Assembly (NCBI RefSeq): GCF_023555055.1
Contig: NZ_JAMJPL010000001.1
Span: forward strand, 744,001 to 808,000
Origin: Marinobacter sp. ATCH36
GTDB lineage: Bacteria; Pseudomonadota; Gammaproteobacteria; Pseudomonadales; Oleiphilaceae
Length of the DNA: 64,000 nt
Direction: 5' to 3'
Under the pieces are notes generated by a model. It did not search any database. It was given only the letters and a program-made list of their open reading frames with translations, and had not been told where the DNA came from. Shown in pieces: positions 17,666 through 26,907 of the stretch. Numbering within the stretch: the first letter of the stretch is position 1; every line of letters starts with the position of its first letter. Made by a program: the position numbers and the translations under genes.

Positions 17666-20104
17666 TCAGGCAACATCGCTCTCCAGGCTGATCCAGAACG
17701 TAGAGCCCTCACCCTCTGACGAGCTGAATCCTACTGAACCGTCCATACGGGTGATCAGCTCTCTGGTGATTGCCAGCCCAAGGCCGGTTCCCCCCTTGCT
17801 CCGGGTTGCCGATCCGTCTGCCTGTGCAAATTTATCGAAAACCTGTTCGTGAAACTTTTCGGGGATGCCTTCTCCGTAGTCACGGACAAAAATGGTTACC
17901 AGGCCATCTTTTTCCGTAGCGAACAGGTCCACAATATTTCCTTCTTCGGAAAATTTGATAGCGTTGGATAGCAGGTTGTTGAGCGCCTGAGCCATGCGTC
18001 TCGAGTCGACCCTGATCGCAATGGTGTCGGGCACAGGACCAAGGTGTATTGAAATGTCTCTTCGGTCACCGAGAGGCTGGTTCTCTTCAGCTGCTTGCTG
18101 CAGAATTTGCCTCAGCGATGTCGGATTCAACTGGAAACTCATTTTTCCCTCGGCCAGTTTGTCGATATCCAGTAGATCATTGATGAGGTAAGTGAGTTGG
18201 CGGCCATTGCGGCTGGCGATTGCGAGCATTTCCCTGGCCTTGTCTGGCACAGGTCCAGCAACGCCGGAAGCAACCAGGTCCAGAGAGCCCACAATGGAGG
18301 TCAAGGGTGTGCGAAGTTCGTGGCTGACCGTGGAAATAAATTCATTTTTCAGTTTTTCGGTTCGCCTGCGCTCAGAAATGTCTTTCACCAACGACCATAT
18401 CAGTGGTTCCCCACTGACACTTTCTATCAGAACGCCCTGAAGGAGAACCGGAACCAGGCTGCCATCCCTTCGCCTGAGCTCCTGCTCAAACGGGCCGTAA
18501 CGACCATGCTCTTTCAGGTCGGCGGCGGCCTGCTGTTTCTGTGTTTCATATCCCGGAGGTGTTACATCCCAGTACTCAAGCTCCATGAACTCTGAGTGGG
18601 AGTAACCGGTACAGTCCAGCAGCGCGGCGTTAGCATCCCGGTTGCGGCCACTGTAGAAATCGGTCAGCAAAATGCCGATTGGCGACAGCTCGAAGAATGC
18701 GCGCAGTTGCTGTTCACTTTCCTGAAGCGCCAGCTGGGTACGTTTTTTCTCGTCAATATTGGCGATAAAACCGTGCCAGACGACGCTGTCATCCGGGCGG
18801 CGTTCCGGTGTCGCGCGGCCCTCGACCCATTTCCAGTCCTCACCGGCTCCCTTGACCCGATACTGGGATTCCCAAAGACTCAGTGATTCCTCGGATTGCC
18901 GGATAGACTCAGCCACGTAAGCGACATCGTCCGGGTGTATGGCGTCGAATGCAGGACTGGCGTCTTTTTCGACAGCGTCAGGCGAAACACCATAAATGTC
19001 GTATATACCCTCGCTGCTATAGGGAAACCGTGAGCGACCGTCCTGATACCGCTGGAACTGGTAGAGCATTCCGGGCACGTTGACGGATAGTTTTTTCAGT
19101 GTGTCTTCATGGGCATGCTGCTGGATAAGCGCGGCAACCCACTGGGCCAGCCCCAGGACAAAAAGACGATCCAGGTCTGTAAACGGGGTGGTCCTGGGTG
19201 AAACCGATGAAAAATTCAGGGTGCCAAACACTTTGCCATCAAACTCTATGGGCGCGGCAATATAGCTCTCCAGGCCCTGCTCGGCATAACAGGGCTGATT
19301 GCAGTATTCGGAAGTGGCCATATGGCTGATCGCCAGGTGATCGCGTTTTTCAAGCATCAGCGAGCAATAGGTCTGCGCAACCGGCATCGACAGCCCTGTC
19401 GCCAGTACCGAGGTTTCCGGTGCTCTGAACCATCGCACGGTATAGGTATCGTCATTGATTTCGCTGACGATGCCTGTCTCCAATTCCAGGTGCTCCCGGC
19501 CAAGATCCAGGGCCATGGTTATTTTCTGTTCCAGGGAACCGGACGCGTCGACGCTGAGCCTGTTGAGGGTGCTCAGAATTTGAGTTTTTTCCAGTTGTTC
19601 CCGGCGTGATTTTCGCGCCTCGAAATCGTTGATTTCGTTTTCAACACACCGAGCAAGTTCCTGGAGCAGTTCCTGCTGCGCGGAATCGAGCGATTTTGGA
19701 ATGGTACCGATGATGCAAAGCGTGCCGAGGCGGTATCCCTCGTGATTGTGGAGAGGCGCACCTGCATAGAAGCGAATGTAGGGCGGTCCGATAACCAGTG
19801 GATTATCAGAAAAGCGGGAATCAAGATGGGTGTCTTCGATGATGAAAAGCTGTTGACCGAGAATCGCGTGCCCGCAGAAAGAGATGTCCCGCGACGTCTG
19901 GCGGGCATCCAGTCCTTGGCAGGATTTGAACCATTGCCTTTTCTCATCAACCAGAGAGACCAGGGCAATGGGAACGCTGAACGCCAGTTTTGCCATTCGT
20001 GTCAACCGGTCAAATCGTTCTTCCGGTGGCGTATCCAGGAGGTTTGTGTTCTGCAGAGCGAGCAGTCGATCTGGTTCGTTAGCGGGTGTTTCAGGTGCTT
20101 TCAT
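17666..20104 (-). CDS. Soluble sensor histidine kinase, GAF-GAF-PAS-PAS-HisKA-HATPase
   Basis: An 812-residue cytoplasmic sensor kinase. Two GAF domains (about residues 25-165 and 180-335) are followed by two PAS/PAC units (about 345-455 and 470-590), the HisKA domain with the phosphoacceptor in VSHELRTPL (His595), and an HATPase domain with NLLSNAIKFS and GTGLGLAI. There is no receiver domain and no membrane segment. The chosen ATG has GGAGAG upstream and overlaps the end of the preceding kinase gene by 14 bases, so the two kinases are co-translated. It probably feeds the Hpt/receiver proteins encoded divergently at 22-25 kb; the ligand is unknown. Confidence 0.88.
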   Translation of the reverse strand: MKAPETPANEPDRLLALQNTNLLDTPPEERFDRLTRMAKLAFSVPIALVSLVDEKRQWFKSCQGLDARQTSRDISFCGHAILGQQLFIIEDTHLDSRFSDNPLVIGPPYIRFYAGAPLHNHEGYRLGTLCIIGTIPKSLDSAQQELLQELARCVENEINDFEARKSRREQLEKTQILSTLNRLSVDASGSLEQKITMALDLGREHLELETGIVSEINDDTYTVRWFRAPETSVLATGLSMPVAQTYCSLMLEKRDHLAISHMATSEYCNQPCYAEQGLESYIAAPIEFDGKVFGTLNFSSVSPRTTPFTDLDRLFVLGLAQWVAALIQQHAHEDTLKKLSVNVPGMLYQFQRYQDGRSRFPYSSEGIYDIYGVSPDAVEKDASPAFDAIHPDDVAYVAESIRQSEESLSLWESQYRVKGAGEDWKWVEGRATPERRPDDSVVWHGFIANIDEKKRTQLALQESEQQLRAFFELSPIGILLTDFYSGRNRDANAALLDCTGYSHSEFMELEYWDVTPPGYETQKQQAAADLKEHGRYGPFEQELRRRDGSLVPVLLQGVLIESVSGEPLIWSLVKDISERRRTEKLKNEFISTVSHELRTPLTSIVGSLDLVASGVAGPVPDKAREMLAIASRNGRQLTYLINDLLDIDKLAEGKMSFQLNPTSLRQILQQAAEENQPLGDRRDISIHLGPVPDTIAIRVDSRRMAQALNNLLSNAIKFSEEGNIVDLFATEKDGLVTIFVRDYGEGIPEKFHEQVFDKFAQADGSATRSKGGTGLGLAITRELITRMDGSVGFSSSEGEGSTFWISLESDVA

Positions 20105-21902
20105 CGCTCTGCTCTCCTGTCGAACCTGCGTTTTCGGCGGTCGGTATGTCCACCCAGAAATGTGCGCCGTTATCATTGTAATAGCCAACAGCGCCATGCA
20201 TCAGCGTTGCCAACTCGTCACTGATGGCGAGCCCCAGGCCTGTGCCTTTGACAGATCGGGCGGTGCCGGTCTCTGCCTGCGCAAATCGCTTGAAGACGCT
20301 GTCGGCAAAAGAATCCGGCACTCCGGAACCCTGGTCACTGACGGTAATCCGGACCCACTCTGATGCACGTCGTTCCGCGGTTACCCTGACAATCCCGTTT
20401 TTCGGAGAATACTTGATGGCGTTACTGAGGAAGTTGTCGAGAATCTGTCGAACCCTGTGTTTGTCGCAATGCAGGTTGACCGAGACGCTTGCTTCAGCTA
20501 CGAGTTGCACCGTATGCTCAGCAGCCATCGTGACATTGTCTGCAATGGCAGCGTCCAGAATGGGTTTGAGTGGTTCGCTCTGGATGCGAACTTTCAGACT
20601 TCCACTCGAGAGTTTGTTGAAATCCAGCAGGTCTGAAATCAGCAGCTGCAAACGTTCCCCGTTTCTCAGCGCAAGACTGGCCATTTCCTGACTTTTGTCG
20701 TTGAGCGGGCCGGTGATTCCGGAGGCCAGCAGTTTCAGGGCGCCAGTCATGGAGGTGAGGGGGGTGCGTAACTCGTGACTGACGGATGACATGAAGTGTT
20801 CCTTGAGTCTTGCCAGGTTGTCCCGCTCCTCCAGCAGTCGGTTGAATGCACCAGCCAAGCTTTTGAGCTCTGGGAGGCCGGTTTCTTTCAGGCGCATCGC
20901 GGAATCCGGGCGCTCAGCCATTCTTTGTATTCTCGAGGTCATCCGGTCCAGAGGCGACATGGTCGATCGAACCAGTAGGTAGCTCAGGACAGCCAGCGCC
21001 AGGGTGATCAATAAACTGATGCTGAAAAAACGAAAAAATGAGTCCCTGGCAGGCGTTGTTGCTTGCTCGTAAGGTACGGCACGAACGAACACCCACCCTA
21101 ATCTCTGCAGGTGTTTGGTAGCGTATAGCAGGGTCTGCCCCTGCTGGTCTTCTACCTGGCCCAGGGTAATGCCGGTCAGCGCGGCGTCGGTCAGGGGATC
21201 TGCGCCCGGCGGTGGTAACGGCTCGATACGCTGCGAGCCTTGTCCTGAATCGACGTAAAGAAAGTTTTGCGTATCAATGATTCTTTCAATGCTGTGTGAG
21301 TCGCTCCTGCCTGTCTGACGATTCGCCGGTAGCAGGCTGGTTTCGCCAAGATCAAGGATCCCGCCAACAAAGCCCAGCAGGTCCTGATCATCCGTTTCAA
21401 TTGGCGCCAGAAAAGACAGCAGTGGTCTGCCCGTGGTTCGTCCGATAATGGGTTTACTGACCACGGGTCGCCGTGTTTTCAGCGCCTCCTGGAAGTGTGG
21501 GCGATCCAGGTACTGGGTGCCGACACGATCGGGAACGTAGATATTCTCGGCGACTGCTCGTGCCTTTTCATCGAACACCAGTAGCCCGGCTGGCATCAGG
21601 TCGCGCAGCGTTGTCTGCCGCCCCAACGCTGACTCCAGCTCGGCACGGTCTGGCAAGTCATTATTGCTGGCAAGCTGGCCTGCCAGAGCGGACAGGGCAT
21701 TCAGGCGCAGCTGAAGCTTCTGGTCGACCTGTTCCGAGGTCCTTTCAGCTTCCAGTATCTGGCGCTGGATCAGTAAGTCCTCAAAATCGTGAATCAGAGC
21801 CTGGTAAGCGGTTATTACGATAGCGGCAACTGTTAACAGACTGCCTCCGATAACAATCAGAGCCACCCGGCTGCCGAGGGAAAGGGATTTGCCTGACTGC
21901 AA
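20091..21902 (-). CDS. Membrane sensor histidine kinase with Cache-type periplasmic domain
   Basis: A 603-residue kinase with two membrane helices (about residues 12-34 and 290-312) bracketing a periplasmic domain of the Cache type; the diagnostic segment DRPHFQEALKTRRPVVSKPI is near residue 130. Then come HAMP, the HisKA domain with the phosphoacceptor His376 in VSHELRTPL, and an HATPase domain (NFLSNAIKYS, GTGLGLAI). The start is a TTG with GAGG seven bases upstream. It is the first gene of a two-kinase transcript and is divergent from the Hpt-receiver-GGDEF gene. Cache domains bind small molecules such as amino or carboxylic acids; which one is unknown. Confidence 0.88.
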   Translation of the reverse strand: MQSGKSLSLGSRVALIVIGGSLLTVAAIVITAYQALIHDFEDLLIQRQILEAERTSEQVDQKLQLRLNALSALAGQLASNNDLPDRAELESALGRQTTLRDLMPAGLLVFDEKARAVAENIYVPDRVGTQYLDRPHFQEALKTRRPVVSKPIIGRTTGRPLLSFLAPIETDDQDLLGFVGGILDLGETSLLPANRQTGRSDSHSIERIIDTQNFLYVDSGQGSQRIEPLPPPGADPLTDAALTGITLGQVEDQQGQTLLYATKHLQRLGWVFVRAVPYEQATTPARDSFFRFFSISLLITLALAVLSYLLVRSTMSPLDRMTSRIQRMAERPDSAMRLKETGLPELKSLAGAFNRLLEERDNLARLKEHFMSSVSHELRTPLTSMTGALKLLASGITGPLNDKSQEMASLALRNGERLQLLISDLLDFNKLSSGSLKVRIQSEPLKPILDAAIADNVTMAAEHTVQLVAEASVSVNLHCDKHRVRQILDNFLSNAIKYSPKNGIVRVTAERRASEWVRITVSDQGSGVPDSFADSVFKRFAQAETGTARSVKGTGLGLAISDELATLMHGAVGYYNDNGAHFWVDIPTAENAGSTGEQSDEST

Positions 21903-22008
21903 TGAAGTGCCTCGCTGTTGCGTTTTGCAGGAGAATGTTTTGTGATGAACTCAGGTTAGCCGAATGTACGCGGTTATATCAGTAAAAGTTTGAGGTGTCA
22001 GACCTTTT

Positions 22009-23706
22009 ATGGACAAAAAAGTACCAGAGGGCGTCGGGGAAAAGCTCGCTCGCCTGCGGCTGAAGTTCCGCAGCAAAACAGAGGGCGAACTTGATCAGTT
22101 GGCGGAAATTGCTTCCCAACTGACTTGTGGCGACCAGGCACGCCCCGACATGACAGAAAGCATAGCATCGGCCTACAGTGCACTGCACCGGCTGGCAGGT
22201 TCCGCCGGGACTTTTGGATATAACGAATTGGGTGATCATGCGCGTGTTCTCGAAGAACGCTTGAAACCTTTAGCAGAGCGACTGTCGGCTGATATAGATA
22301 AGGATAGCGATCACCGCGAGGAAGATACGCAACAGCTGCTTGAAGTTATTGCTGAAGCACAACATCTGCGCACGCTGTTAGATGGAACGGTTGAGCCTAT
22401 GGAGGGTAAGCCAGGGCACCAGCCGCGTGACAGCGAACAGGACAGTGAGGTAGCTCCGGACATTCAGGTTATTCTGTGCGGGCTTCCGGAAAAAACCGCC
22501 GTTTTTCTTGAACAGGCCCTCTCCAACTATGGATTTTTGATATCGAGAATGGATGTTGAGTCGCTGCCGCTCGCGGAAAAAACGCGAATGGCAGCAGTGG
22601 TGACCAGTGAAGATGAGCTTGCCCGGGTTTCGAGCGCTTTAGAGCCGTCTGAGTCCGCAGGCAACGCCTCCAGACCTCCACTCTTATGCCTTGGGCGCCA
22701 GGATGATTTCAACAGCCGGTACTCTCTGGCTGAGGCTGGTGCGGATGCGTTTTTCCCGGAACCCATTGATGCGCCAAAGCTGGCAGAAAGAATCGAGCGG
22801 CTGGTTAATGACCAGAATGAACCGGTTTCCGGGAAGATACTGATTCTTGATGATGACGAATACCTGGTTACCCGTTACTGTACAGTTCTTGAAAACGCCG
22901 GCTTTTGTGTGAGAGCAATCAATGACCCGGAAACCGTTCTTTCCGAGCTTTCGGAGTTCCGCCCGGATATTATGCTTCTGGATGTGCGGATGGGAGCTTA
23001 CTCTGGAACCACGGTCGCCAAGCTGATTCGCTTTGATCCGGAGTGGCTGAGTCTGCCCATCGTCTATCTTTCGTCCGAGCGGGATAAACATGTACAGCTC
23101 GAGGCTCTGGCCAAAGGAGCGGATGAATTCATCACCAAACCGGTTTCTGATGACTACCTTGTCCGGACGGCGCAGATCCGCTGTTATCGTGCGCAGCAGC
23201 TGAACGAACTGCTGATAAAAGACAGTCTCACGGGGCTGCTGAAGCATTCGGTTATCAAGCAGGAGGTGGAAAACGAGCATGCAAGATGCCAGCGAATGTC
23301 GCATGTGTCGTCCGTAGCAATGCTGGATCTTGATCATTTCAAGGCGGTCAATGACCAGTATGGCCACCGAACGGGCGATGTGGTCATCAAAGCGCTCTCC
23401 AACCTGCTCAGGCACCGTCTGCGCTCAACAGACCTTATTGGGCGGTATGGTGGAGAGGAATTCGCAGTCATCCTGCCGGAATGCACAACGGATGAAGCAC
23501 AGAAGGTGCTGAGCCAGATCTGTAATGCCTTTGCCGATATATCATTCGCCACTCCTGACGGTGACTTGTCGGTCACTCTCAGTGCCGGAGTAGCGGCACT
23601 GAATGCGTTCGCTTCCGGCAGCGATGCCTTGGATGCTGCCGACCAGGCACTATATGAACGCAAGACTTCCGGTCGGAATGGCGTTACCGTTTTTCACCAG
23701 GTTTGA
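22009..23706 (+). CDS. Hpt-receiver-GGDEF diguanylate cyclase
   Basis: A 565-residue signalling protein. An Hpt domain at about residues 10-120 has the phosphotransfer histidine in LHRLAGSAGTFG. A degenerate receiver-like segment (about 150-265) lacks a clear phosphoacceptor. A good receiver domain at about 275-395 has ILILDDDE and the acceptor Asp in IMLLDVRMG. The GGDEF domain at about 405-560 has an intact active site RYGGEEF and the inhibitory I-site RSTD five residues before it. It should make cyclic di-GMP in response to phosphorylation and could relay phosphate from the two kinases encoded divergently. No strong ribosome site is seen before the ATG. Confidence 0.88.
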   Translation: MDKKVPEGVGEKLARLRLKFRSKTEGELDQLAEIASQLTCGDQARPDMTESIASAYSALHRLAGSAGTFGYNELGDHARVLEERLKPLAERLSADIDKDSDHREEDTQQLLEVIAEAQHLRTLLDGTVEPMEGKPGHQPRDSEQDSEVAPDIQVILCGLPEKTAVFLEQALSNYGFLISRMDVESLPLAEKTRMAAVVTSEDELARVSSALEPSESAGNASRPPLLCLGRQDDFNSRYSLAEAGADAFFPEPIDAPKLAERIERLVNDQNEPVSGKILILDDDEYLVTRYCTVLENAGFCVRAINDPETVLSELSEFRPDIMLLDVRMGAYSGTTVAKLIRFDPEWLSLPIVYLSSERDKHVQLEALAKGADEFITKPVSDDYLVRTAQIRCYRAQQLNELLIKDSLTGLLKHSVIKQEVENEHARCQRMSHVSSVAMLDLDHFKAVNDQYGHRTGDVVIKALSNLLRHRLRSTDLIGRYGGEEFAVILPECTTDEAQKVLSQICNAFADISFATPDGDLSVTLSAGVAALNAFASGSDALDAADQALYERKTSGRNGVTVFHQV

Positions 23707-23718
23707 AACGCGACTCTT

Positions 23719-24864
23719 ATGAAAGCACTGATTCTTGAAGACGACATGTTGTTGGCCGACCTGATAGAAACGGTGGTTGACGGACTTTATCCTGGCGGCA
23801 CGGTTTTCGTCACATCGTCCGTTGAAAATGCCCTGGATCATTGGTCGCAACACGGGGCTGACCTGTTGATTATTGACTGGAACCTGCCGGACGGGTCGGG
23901 TCTTGATGTGGTCAGGGCAGTCCGGGAAAATGACAAAAATTCTGTGATCGTCATGGTGTCCGGCCGATCGGACCGGGAGTCTGTCCTAAAGGCTGCGCAC
24001 TATGGTATCAGTGGCTACATCAGCAAACCTTTTGATGTGGCACTGCTGCACGAAAGGCTGACGGCACTGATTGATCCTGAGGCTTTTTATAACGATACGC
24101 CTCTGGATCTCGATGAGCTTCTTCAAACCTCGATGGACTCGGTCATTCAGCTTCCGGCAGCTTTTGATGCTGCAAAAATCATCGAGCTGTTTGATCGCAG
24201 ACAGGATCTCTCTGTTTCGCAACTTGCTGAGCGCTGGAACGGCGAGGTGGCTTTGACAACCCGGCTGTTGGATGTAGCCAATAGCGCTTCGCTTCAGAAA
24301 ACGGGTGAACCGGTGCGTAATCTCAAAGATGCGATTGCAACCATGGGAGTGGACAGAGCGCTTCAGCATGCCATGGCGCTGTCGCTTGATATATCCGGGC
24401 AATTACGCGACGGCCGCCTCGCTGAAATAGCTGCTGGGTTTCTCGAAAAATCCAAAAAGGTGGCAAGCGAAGCTGAGCGGATTGCGCTGAGAGTGGATGC
24501 CAATCATTCAGAGGTTCACACTGCGGCTCTGCTTAGCCGCGTGGGGGAACTGGCAGTGCTCAAGGTGATGCAGCAATGCCTCGATCGCAATGGCTCAATA
24601 CCCGATGACCGGATTGAAAGTGTGCTGCAAACATGGGCACAGAACTACGGGAATCGCCTCAAGGTGCAGTGGCACCTACCTTTGCAGTTACGGGAATTGA
24701 TTGGAGCTGTTCACTTTTTGCCGCGTGAGGCCACCAGCGAATCGAAACTGATCATGCGTACGTCCGCATTGCTGGTGGATGAGGAAGAGCCCAGCGAAGA
24801 ATGTTTGCGCCTGTTACGCAGGCTGGGCCTGAGCGATAGCAACACGGAGAGTCACAATGGGTGA
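23719..24864 (+). CDS. Receiver-HDOD response regulator
   Basis: A 381-residue protein with an N-terminal receiver (EDDMLLADL; acceptor Asp in LLIIDWNLPDGSG; conserved Lys in YISKPF) followed by an HDOD domain from about residue 140 to 340. HDOD domains are degenerate relatives of HD phosphohydrolases that serve as signalling or scaffolding modules, and the usual HD catalytic pair is absent here. It starts 12 bases after the GGDEF gene and overlaps the following receiver gene by 8 bases, so it belongs to the same operon. Confidence 0.87.
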   Translation: MKALILEDDMLLADLIETVVDGLYPGGTVFVTSSVENALDHWSQHGADLLIIDWNLPDGSGLDVVRAVRENDKNSVIVMVSGRSDRESVLKAAHYGISGYISKPFDVALLHERLTALIDPEAFYNDTPLDLDELLQTSMDSVIQLPAAFDAAKIIELFDRRQDLSVSQLAERWNGEVALTTRLLDVANSASLQKTGEPVRNLKDAIATMGVDRALQHAMALSLDISGQLRDGRLAEIAAGFLEKSKKVASEAERIALRVDANHSEVHTAALLSRVGELAVLKVMQQCLDRNGSIPDDRIESVLQTWAQNYGNRLKVQWHLPLQLRELIGAVHFLPREATSESKLIMRTSALLVDEEEPSEECLRLLRRLGLSDSNTESHNG

Positions 24865-25252
24865 GCAAAGAGGACAGCTTCAGCGAATCCTCTATGTGGA
24901 GGATGATGCCGATATCAGAGCAGTGGCTGAACTGGCACTGGCAACGGTTGGCGGATTCTCGCTCAAAAGTTGTAGCTCGGGGCAGGAAGCACTTCTGGAA
25001 GGCCCGGATTTTGCGCCCGAGCTAATCCTTCTTGATGTAATGATGCCTGGCATGGATGGCCCGTCCACGTTCCATGCCATGCAGGCAGACCCTGTGCTGA
25101 AGGGTGTACCGGTAGTATTCATGACCGCCAAGGTGCAAACTGAAGAAGTTGCGTCGTACCGGGAACTGGGAGCAGTGGAAGTGATACCCAAGCCATTTGA
25201 CCCCATGACCCTGGCAGACCAGATATGCGAAATATGGAAGTCCAAGGTTTGA
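24857..25252 (+). CDS. Single-domain response regulator
   Basis: A 131-residue lone receiver domain: acidic pair in LYVEDDAD, acceptor Asp in LILLDVMMPGMDG, conserved Thr in VFMTAK and Lys in IPKPFDP. With no output domain it probably acts by protein contact or as a phosphate relay, like CheY. It overlaps the HDOD gene by 8 bases and lies 2 bases before the DUF2288 gene. Confidence 0.9.
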   Translation: MGEQRGQLQRILYVEDDADIRAVAELALATVGGFSLKSCSSGQEALLEGPDFAPELILLDVMMPGMDGPSTFHAMQADPVLKGVPVVFMTAKVQTEEVASYRELGAVEVIPKPFDPMTLADQICEIWKSKV

Positions 25253-25254
25253 GC

Positions 25255-25575
25255 ATGTTTAACAAAGAATCTCCGGAAGAACTCAAAAGCAAACTGAATC
25301 TGGAAACCTCCCGGATCAACTGGCACGATCTTCAGGTTTACTACGCTCGTGGCCATGTGGTGAAAGTGGGACCCGAACTGGATCTTCTTGATGTCGCGGC
25401 AGAGCTGGCGGCCGACAATACCACGAGGTTCAAAAGCTGGATGGACGCCGGTCAGGTGGGAGACGTTGCACCCGATCTGGCCCGTCACTGGTACGACGAA
25501 AACACCGAACTCTGGGCTGTGGTTATCGCGCCCTGGGTTCTGGTGCAGGACAGGTCAGGCCATGTACTCCACTGA
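25255..25575 (+). CDS. DUF2288 protein
   Basis: A 106-residue protein that matches the DUF2288 family along its length: KLNLETSRINWHDLQVYYARG at the start, DLLDVAAELAADNT in the middle and LWAVVIAPWVLVQ near the end. The function of the family is unknown. The ATG lies 2 bases after the receiver stop, so it is co-transcribed with the signalling genes, although the link to them may be only transcriptional. Confidence 0.87.
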   Translation: MFNKESPEELKSKLNLETSRINWHDLQVYYARGHVVKVGPELDLLDVAAELAADNTTRFKSWMDAGQVGDVAPDLARHWYDENTELWAVVIAPWVLVQDRSGHVLH

Positions 25576-25584
25576 CCGTTACGG

Positions 25585-25965
25585 TTGTACGCCGTGAAAC
25601 TGCATTATTTCCACGGTCGTGGCCCGCTGCGCTCGCTGGTGATGCTTCGTGACCAGCGTCGGGTCGAGCTTTTCATAAAGCCGATTGGTGACAACGTCTG
25701 GGCGCTGGTGGCGCTCAGCGGATCGTTGAACGGCCAGCCCGAGAAACACCGCTGCCAGGGCCCCTATCGTTCCATTACTCAGGCAGAATCGGTACTGCGC
25801 AGTGTTGCCGGTGCATTGATGGGAAAGGATTACCAGCCCCAGCCCCACGATTATGTGGTCTGGTCCGTCATGGCTCAGCGATGTGCCCGCACCATTCGTA
25901 TCGACCGTGATGCCAGCGCCGGCACCTTTCATTTTGACCCCGACCAGTATGAGCCCATCGGCTAA
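25585..25965 (+). CDS. Conserved-looking hypothetical protein
   Basis: A 126-residue soluble protein I do not recognise. It begins with a beta-rich segment (VKLHYFHGRGPLRSLVML) and contains no signal peptide, membrane helix or catalytic motif. The start is uncertain: TTG at 25585 or GTG at 25594, neither with a good ribosome site, so translation may be coupled to the DUF2288 gene that ends 9 bases before. Codon use resembles that of the neighbours. Confidence 0.6.
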   Translation: MYAVKLHYFHGRGPLRSLVMLRDQRRVELFIKPIGDNVWALVALSGSLNGQPEKHRCQGPYRSITQAESVLRSVAGALMGKDYQPQPHDYVVWSVMAQRCARTIRIDRDASAGTFHFDPDQYEPIG

Positions 25966-25998
25966 CTGCCCATCTGATCAATCACTTCCGAGGACGTC

Positions 25999-26907
25999 AT
26001 GCTCACCGGCGCATTGCTGATTCTGGCTCCGCTTTTCCTGGGATTTGCCCTGGCTCTGGAGAACCGTTATTTGATGACGGCCATACACTACGGTGTAGAG
26101 GGGTTGGTGTATTTTATCCTTGCCCTGTTGGGGCTTGGTCTGGGGCAAATGGAAGGGGTTGGCAGCCAGTTGGCCAGCATGGCTTCCCAGGTGGCTGCCC
26201 TGGTGTTGGTATTATTTGTCGCCAATATGGCCGGGTTATGGCTGTTTCATCGTTGGCAACCCATGGCGACGAGAGAGGATCATGTGGATCAGCCCCGAGG
26301 TTATCGCCGCCTGTTCCTGGCAGGGTTGAAGCCTCTGGTGGCGGTTTTGGCGGGGGGATTGGCCGGATTTTACCTGCTCCCTGACCTGCCCATGGCAGAG
26401 GATGTGGCAACCTGGTCATTGATGCTGTTGCTGTTTCTGATTGGCCTGCAGCTGCGCAATGCCGGATTGTCCCTTCGCAGGCTGCTGCTGAATCGTCAGG
26501 GCCTGGGCATCGCATTGGCCATGGCCGGGAGTTCGTTGCTGGCGGGGCTGGTCCTGGTGCCCTGGCTGGATGCCGCCTGGCATGAGTCGCTGGCACTGGC
26601 GTCGGGATTTGGCTGGTATTCGCTGTCCGGCATCGTGATTGGTGATGCCCTTGGGCCGGCCTGGGGTGGCGTGGCATTTCTTAATGACGTTATCCGGGAA
26701 ATTATCGCGCTGGCCATTATTCCTCTTTTAATTGGTCAGCGACCGGCTATGGCAATTGGTTACGGCGGTGCTACCGCCATGGACTTTACACTGCCGGTTA
26801 TCCGCAGCAGTGGCGGCCTGGCTTGCGTGCCGGTGGCCATTGCCTCGGGTTTTATCCTGTCATTCCTGTCTCCGGTATTCATGGCTGTGTTTCTTTCATT
26901 GGGATAA
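25999..26907 (+). CDS. lysO: Lysine exporter LysO family protein
   Basis: A 302-residue, eight-helix inner-membrane protein of the LysO (YbjE, DUF340) family. The diagnostic C-terminal half is present: SGFGWYSLSGIVIGD, FLNDVIREIIA and GYGGATAMDFTLPVI, which in E. coli LysO holds intramembrane acidic residues needed for lysine export. GAGGA lies six bases before the ATG. Its 3' end overlaps the convergent phosphate transporter gene by 29 bases. Confidence 0.88.
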   Translation: MLTGALLILAPLFLGFALALENRYLMTAIHYGVEGLVYFILALLGLGLGQMEGVGSQLASMASQVAALVLVLFVANMAGLWLFHRWQPMATREDHVDQPRGYRRLFLAGLKPLVAVLAGGLAGFYLLPDLPMAEDVATWSLMLLLFLIGLQLRNAGLSLRRLLLNRQGLGIALAMAGSSLLAGLVLVPWLDAAWHESLALASGFGWYSLSGIVIGDALGPAWGGVAFLNDVIREIIALAIIPLLIGQRPAMAIGYGGATAMDFTLPVIRSSGGLACVPVAIASGFILSFLSPVFMAVFLSLG

